Source of the DNA: Prevotellaceae bacterium | GTDB lineage: Bacteria > Bacteroidota > Bacteroidia > Bacteroidales > UBA932 | Reading direction: 5' to 3' | Length of the DNA stretch: 35,093 nt | Assembly (NCBI GenBank): GCA_031266015.1 | Contig: JAISBU010000020.1 | Coordinates: forward strand, 1 to 35,093 | Shown: piece by piece, positions 31,031 through 35,093 of the stretch | How the letters are laid out: each line of letters starts with the position of its first letter | Position numbering within the stretch: the stretch's first letter is position 1 | The notes under the pieces: generated by a model | The model's input: only the letters and a program-made list of their open reading frames with translations | What the model was told of the DNA's origin: nothing | Database searches by the model: none | Program-made: the position numbers and the translations under genes

Positions 31031-34000
31031 ATGGAGAAGATTACAGAATACTTGATTAAGCCCACTGTGTTTTCATCGGAGGTGAAGGCTTGGGAAGAGG
31101 ATATAATGCTGCCTACCTATGAGGTTGGCGAGGAGGAAAAAAATCCCATTTTTTTGGAGAAGCGCGTGTACCAAGGAAGCAGCGGATCAGTATATCCTTA
31201 TCCTGTGGTTGAAAAAATTTCGGATGAAAAGAAGGATAAAAAATACCGCGCGGTATTTATTGAAAACGAATACATCAAGGTGATGATACTGCCTGAACTG
31301 GGCGGCCGTGTTCACATGGCCTACGATAAGGTAAAGCAGCGCCACTTTGTGTACTACAATCAGGTGGTAAAGCCCACGCTGGTGGGTTTAACTGGTCCCT
31401 GGATTTCGGGAGGTATTGAGTTTAACTGGCCGCAGCACCATCGCCCCAGCACATTCCTTCCTACGGATTTTTCTATAGAGGAGCATGAGGACGGTAGCAA
31501 GACTATTTGGTGCAGCGAGGTAGAGCGCATGTTCCGTACCAAGGGCATGCAGGGCTTCCGCTTGTACCCCGGAAAATCCTTCATTGAAATTAATGTGAAG
31601 GTGTATAACCGTACGCCATTTCCACAAACATTCCTGTGGTGGGCCAACCCCGCAGTGGTGGTGCACGATGACTATCAGTCGGTTTTTCCACCTGATGTGA
31701 ATGCTGTGTTTGACCACGGTAAGCGCGATGTGAGCACTTTCCCCATTGCAACGGGGGTTTACTATAAGCAGGACTATTCGGCAGGGGTAGATATTTCGAA
31801 GTACAAGAATATTCCTGTACCCACCTCATATATGGCCATTAAGTCGAAGTATGACTTTGTAGGTGGTTATGACAATGATGTAGAGAGCGGATTGCTGCAC
31901 GTAGCTAATCACCATGTGTCGCCGGGAAAAAAGCAGTGGACTTGGGGTTGTGGTGATTTTGGTAAGGCGTGGGATCGCAACCTTACCGATGAGGATGGCC
32001 CGTACATTGAGCTGATGACAGGTGTATTTACCGATAATCAGCCTGACTTTGCCTGGTTGCAACCCTACGAGGAAAAGTCGTGGACACAGTACTTTATGCC
32101 CTACTCAACGGTAGGTATGGTGAAAAACGCCACCAAGGATGCCATTGTGGGTGTGGAGGTAACCGGAGGAATAGCCAACATTAAGCTGTACACTACAGGC
32201 GTATACAGAAATGTACGCATGGTGCTGCGCGAGCTGGGCAGCAGCAACATACTTTTAGATAAAACGTTCAACATCTCACCAGCAGAGCCCTATACTTGCT
32301 CGGTTGATATTGGGGTTGCCAAGCTTGAGGAACTTCTGCTGGAGGTGTTTAGTGAGAAGGGAGGATTGCTTGTACGCTATAATGCTGAAAAAGAGGAGAT
32401 AAAATCAGCGCCAACTCCGGCTAGGGCGGCTAAAGATCCGAAGGATATTGCCTCAATAGAGCAGCTGTATCTTACGGCGCTCCACCTTGAGCAGTATCGT
32501 CATGCTACTTACAATCCGGTGGACTATTATACCGAAGCATTACGTCGTGAACCGGGTGATGTACGCTGTAATAATGGGCTTGGCTTGTGGTATATGCGCA
32601 AGGGGCAGTTTGCAAAAGCCGAAGGGTATTTCCGTATGGCGATTGAAACGCTTACCGAGCGTAACCCTAATCCGTATGAGGGTGAGCCATACTATAACTT
32701 GGGGTGGGCGCTCCACATGGAGGGACGAAAAGATGAGGCGTACGAAGCATTTTTTAAGAGCGTGTGGAATGCGGCCTGGCAGGATGCAGGCTACTTTGCC
32801 TTAGCACAAATAGAGTTGAGCCAATATCTGAATTTCTTAGACGGTAACACTCGTCCGCAGGAGCGATCTCTTGAGCAGGCGCTGGATTTGATAGATAGAA
32901 GTTTGATTAAGAACTGGCATAACCACAAGGGTCGCCAGCTCAAAACTTCTATCCTGCGCAAGCTGGGACGAACTGAAGATGCGCTGCGGTTGATTGAGGA
33001 ATCGCTGGCTATTGATTCGTTCAACATGGGAGTGCGCTTTGAAAAATATTTATTGACTAAGGATGTCGCTGTGCTGAAGGAGATGAATGACCTCATGCAT
33101 GGCTGGCAGCACGGCTACATAGAGTATGCTATTGATTTTGCTACGGCAGGTTTGTATGCAGAGGCTATTGAGCTGCTTAAGCAATGCATTACCGGTGAGA
33201 AAAATGCGTACCCTATGGTGTACTACTTTATGGGATACTTTGCGGAATGTTTGAAGCAGGAAAAGGAGGCTACGGCATATTACGCAAAGGCCTCACAGAT
33301 GGCTCCTGGCGCATGCTTCCCAAACCGTTTAGAAGAGGTTATTGTGTTGAAGCATGCCATGCAGTTCGACGGCAATGATCCCAAAGCGCCGTACTACTTA
33401 GGTAACTTTTGGTATGCCGTGCGCCAGTATGATGAGGCTATTATCTGCTGGGAGACTTCGGCAAAGTTGGATGCTAAATTCCCCACGGTGCTGCGCAATC
33501 TTGCCTTGGCTTACTACAATAAGAAAGATGATAGAAAGCATGCGCAACTGCTGCTGGAGCAAGCTTATGGGCTTGATACCTCTGACTCGCGACTGCTTAT
33601 GGAGCTTGACCAGCTGTATAAAAAGTTGGGCAAATCCCATGCGGAGCGTTTGCAGCTTTTGGATAAGCATAAGAGTGAGGTAGAGCAGCGCGATGATTTG
33701 TGCATTGAGCGTATTACGCTACTCAACCATTTGGGAAGACATGAGGAGGCAAAGAAGTTAATCGACAGCCGTAGGTTCCACCCGTGGGAAGGCGGAGAGG
33801 GAAAGGTTCCCGGGCAAAATATAGTGGCCTGCGTGCAGATGGCTAAAAAAGCGCTTGCCGAAAAGCGCTACAATGATGCTATTGCGTTGCTCAAAAATGC
33901 GGAAACCTATCCGTGCAGCTTTGGTGAGGGTAAGCTGACCGGTGCCGAGGAAAACGACATTCACTACTTTACGGCATGTGCCTATAAGGGTGCGGGTGAT

Positions 34001-34408
34001 GAGAAAAATGCGCAGCTGTATTTTCAAAAAGCGACTGTAGGTTCGGCGGAGCCGCAGCAGGCATTTTTCTACAACGATCAGCAACCTGATAAAATTTTCT
34101 ACCAAGGTTTGGCTTGGCGCGAACTGGGTGAGGAGGATAAGGCGCGTAGCCGCTTCAATAAGTTGATTCAGCACGGTGAAAAGCACCTGTTTGATAGCTG
34201 CCGTATTGACTACTTTGCCGTTTCGCTGCCCGACTTGGCTATCTGGGAAGACGACCTGAGCAAGCGCAACCAAATTCACTGCAACTATGTAATGGGATTG
34301 GGTCATTTAGGCTTGGGCGAGAAGGCCAAGGCTGTGGAATTTTTGCAAAAGGCGCTCAGTTTGGATGTAAACCATCAAGGGGCACAGGTGCACTTGATGA
34401 TGTGCTAA
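31031..34408 (+). CDS. DUF5107 domain protein with C-terminal TPR array
   Basis: 1,125-residue protein with no signal peptide. The N-terminal part (about 1-400) is DUF5107, with LPELGGRVHMAYDK, GPWISGGIEFNWPQHHRPST, FLWWANPAVVVHDDYQSVFP and WTWGCGDFGKAWDRNL; the LPELGGR element recalls galactose-mutarotase-like folds. From about 477 a long TPR series follows (NNGLGLWYMRKGQFAKAEGY, YNLGWALHMEGRKDEAYEAF, YNKKDDRKHAQLLLEQAYGL, NYVMGLGHLGLGEKAKAVEF). ATG 31031 is chosen because an upstream in-frame TTG would overlap the permease gene. Operon with a sugar porter suggests a role in processing the imported carbohydrate; DUF5107 activity is not assigned here. Confidence 0.88.
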   Translation: MEKITEYLIKPTVFSSEVKAWEEDIMLPTYEVGEEEKNPIFLEKRVYQGSSGSVYPYPVVEKISDEKKDKKYRAVFIENEYIKVMILPELGGRVHMAYDKVKQRHFVYYNQVVKPTLVGLTGPWISGGIEFNWPQHHRPSTFLPTDFSIEEHEDGSKTIWCSEVERMFRTKGMQGFRLYPGKSFIEINVKVYNRTPFPQTFLWWANPAVVVHDDYQSVFPPDVNAVFDHGKRDVSTFPIATGVYYKQDYSAGVDISKYKNIPVPTSYMAIKSKYDFVGGYDNDVESGLLHVANHHVSPGKKQWTWGCGDFGKAWDRNLTDEDGPYIELMTGVFTDNQPDFAWLQPYEEKSWTQYFMPYSTVGMVKNATKDAIVGVEVTGGIANIKLYTTGVYRNVRMVLRELGSSNILLDKTFNISPAEPYTCSVDIGVAKLEELLLEVFSEKGGLLVRYNAEKEEIKSAPTPARAAKDPKDIASIEQLYLTALHLEQYRHATYNPVDYYTEALRREPGDVRCNNGLGLWYMRKGQFAKAEGYFRMAIETLTERNPNPYEGEPYYNLGWALHMEGRKDEAYEAFFKSVWNAAWQDAGYFALAQIELSQYLNFLDGNTRPQERSLEQALDLIDRSLIKNWHNHKGRQLKTSILRKLGRTEDALRLIEESLAIDSFNMGVRFEKYLLTKDVAVLKEMNDLMHGWQHGYIEYAIDFATAGLYAEAIELLKQCITGEKNAYPMVYYFMGYFAECLKQEKEATAYYAKASQMAPGACFPNRLEEVIVLKHAMQFDGNDPKAPYYLGNFWYAVRQYDEAIICWETSAKLDAKFPTVLRNLALAYYNKKDDRKHAQLLLEQAYGLDTSDSRLLMELDQLYKKLGKSHAERLQLLDKHKSEVEQRDDLCIERITLLNHLGRHEEAKKLIDSRRFHPWEGGEGKVPGQNIVACVQMAKKALAEKRYNDAIALLKNAETYPCSFGEGKLTGAEENDIHYFTACAYKGAGDEKNAQLYFQKATVGSAEPQQAFFYNDQQPDKIFYQGLAWRELGEEDKARSRFNKLIQHGEKHLFDSCRIDYFAVSLPDLAIWEDDLSKRNQIHCNYVMGLGHLGLGEKAKAVEFLQKALSLDVNHQGAQVHLMMC

Positions 34409-34973
34409 GAAAACATAATAATAGCAGCTGCATTTACCACTTGAATCTACCTTTTTTAGGTACTTTATCATTTGTTTTAGATTTTGAATATTAAATATGC
34501 TAATTAATATTAACTAACGCTAATATTTTCAAGTGTGCGTATTACATTTTATGCTCATTATGAATTTATTACTGTTTTTTTTCTAAAATAGCAAAGGGAT
34601 GTTTTTATTTCATTATTTTTTAATAATAAAGTAAAGACTTACATTTACACCCAATTAAGTGTTATTTAAACACGCATCGGAGCCGATTTAAGTGTGATTT
34701 TAACATGTATTGTTTTTGAGGGTTACCTGATCGGTCAAATTGGCAAAGAGTCCATGCAGAGTAGCATTACGGCAGAGTGATGAGGTTGATTTTTGAGAGG
34801 AAGAAGGGGGGAAAGAATATCGTACTGCCGACTGGTTACTGATAAAATAAATTGTCAAATAGTAAATTTTAGATAGTACTGCGAACAATCATAACCTGCC
34901 TTAATTAGGTGTACGCAATAACTCTTAATGTATTATGACCTGCATTGTTTATAAAAATACCGTAAAAAACACC
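34409..34973. other. AT-rich non-coding region after the DUF5107 gene
   Basis: No gene is supported. TTACATTTAC near 34640 resembles a -7 box with one mismatch, but nothing open follows it. No sugar-operon terminator hairpin was recognised immediately after 34408. Confidence 0.4.
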
Positions 34974-35004
34974 GCCGAACATTTGGCAGTGTCGGCTTTT
35001 TTTA
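34974..35004 (+). terminator. Rho-independent terminator near the right end
   Basis: GCCGA-A-CA pairs with TG-TCGGC (one bulged A) around a short loop, followed by TTTTTTTA. It has no gene immediately upstream; it could end a long 3' untranslated region from the sugar operon. Confidence 0.6.
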
Positions 35005-35005
35005 T

Positions 35006-35093
<88 letters not shown>

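Overview
The window looks like a complete 35-kb contig from an uncultured member of the Bacteroidota, most likely Bacteroidales. The evidence is Bacteroidota-type -7 promoter boxes (TAnnTTTG) before several genes, a MurF-Alr fusion, type IX secretion (T9SS) partners and cargo-type C-termini, DUF5107, and fimbrillin/FISUMP and Bacteroidota-like integrase remnants. The left end lies inside an insertion sequence and the right end in a pure CA microsatellite. Both are typical places for an assembly to stop.

Region by region. (1) 1-9.8 kb is housekeeping: dnaK (minus strand) diverges from trkA, then a C40 cell-wall peptidase, ruvX, an M23/LysM peptidase, a long-chain acyl-CoA ligase, and a DUF47-PiT phosphate transport pair. 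dnaK appears to have a sigma-54-like promoter. (2) 9.8-13.3 kb is a mobile-element graveyard around trxB: a 5' stub of an IS1595-family element, a fimbrillin/FISUMP C-terminal remnant, a complete but frameshifted IS1595 copy whose terminal repeat supplies the last codons of trxB, a truncated tyrosine recombinase, and two copies of a dispersed palindromic repeat. A third IS copy forms the left edge of the window. (3) 13.3-25.7 kb is a surface and secretion cluster: a PorP/SprF protein, a 2,057-residue repeat protein with a gliding-type (T9SS type B) C-terminus, a PorE-like TPR/beta-propeller protein that ends in a SPOR domain rather than OmpA, and a lamin-tail-domain surface protein. (4) 25.7-28.2 kb is the MurF-Alr fusion, followed by a third palindromic repeat. 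(5) 28.5-34.4 kb is a sugar-response locus: an AraC-type regulator diverges from a sugar-porter MFS permease and a DUF5107/TPR protein, with a 28-bp palindrome in the shared promoter region. (6) 34.4 kb to the end is AT-rich and non-coding, with a terminator and (CA)41.

The surface cluster probably works as one module. PorP/SprF proteins serve type-B T9SS cargo, the giant protein is the likely cargo, and the PorE-like protein could anchor the outer-membrane machinery to peptidoglycan through SPOR. The AraC/MFS/DUF5107 genes probably sense, import and process a carbohydrate whose identity cannot be read from sequence. No tRNA, rRNA or CRISPR array was recognised.
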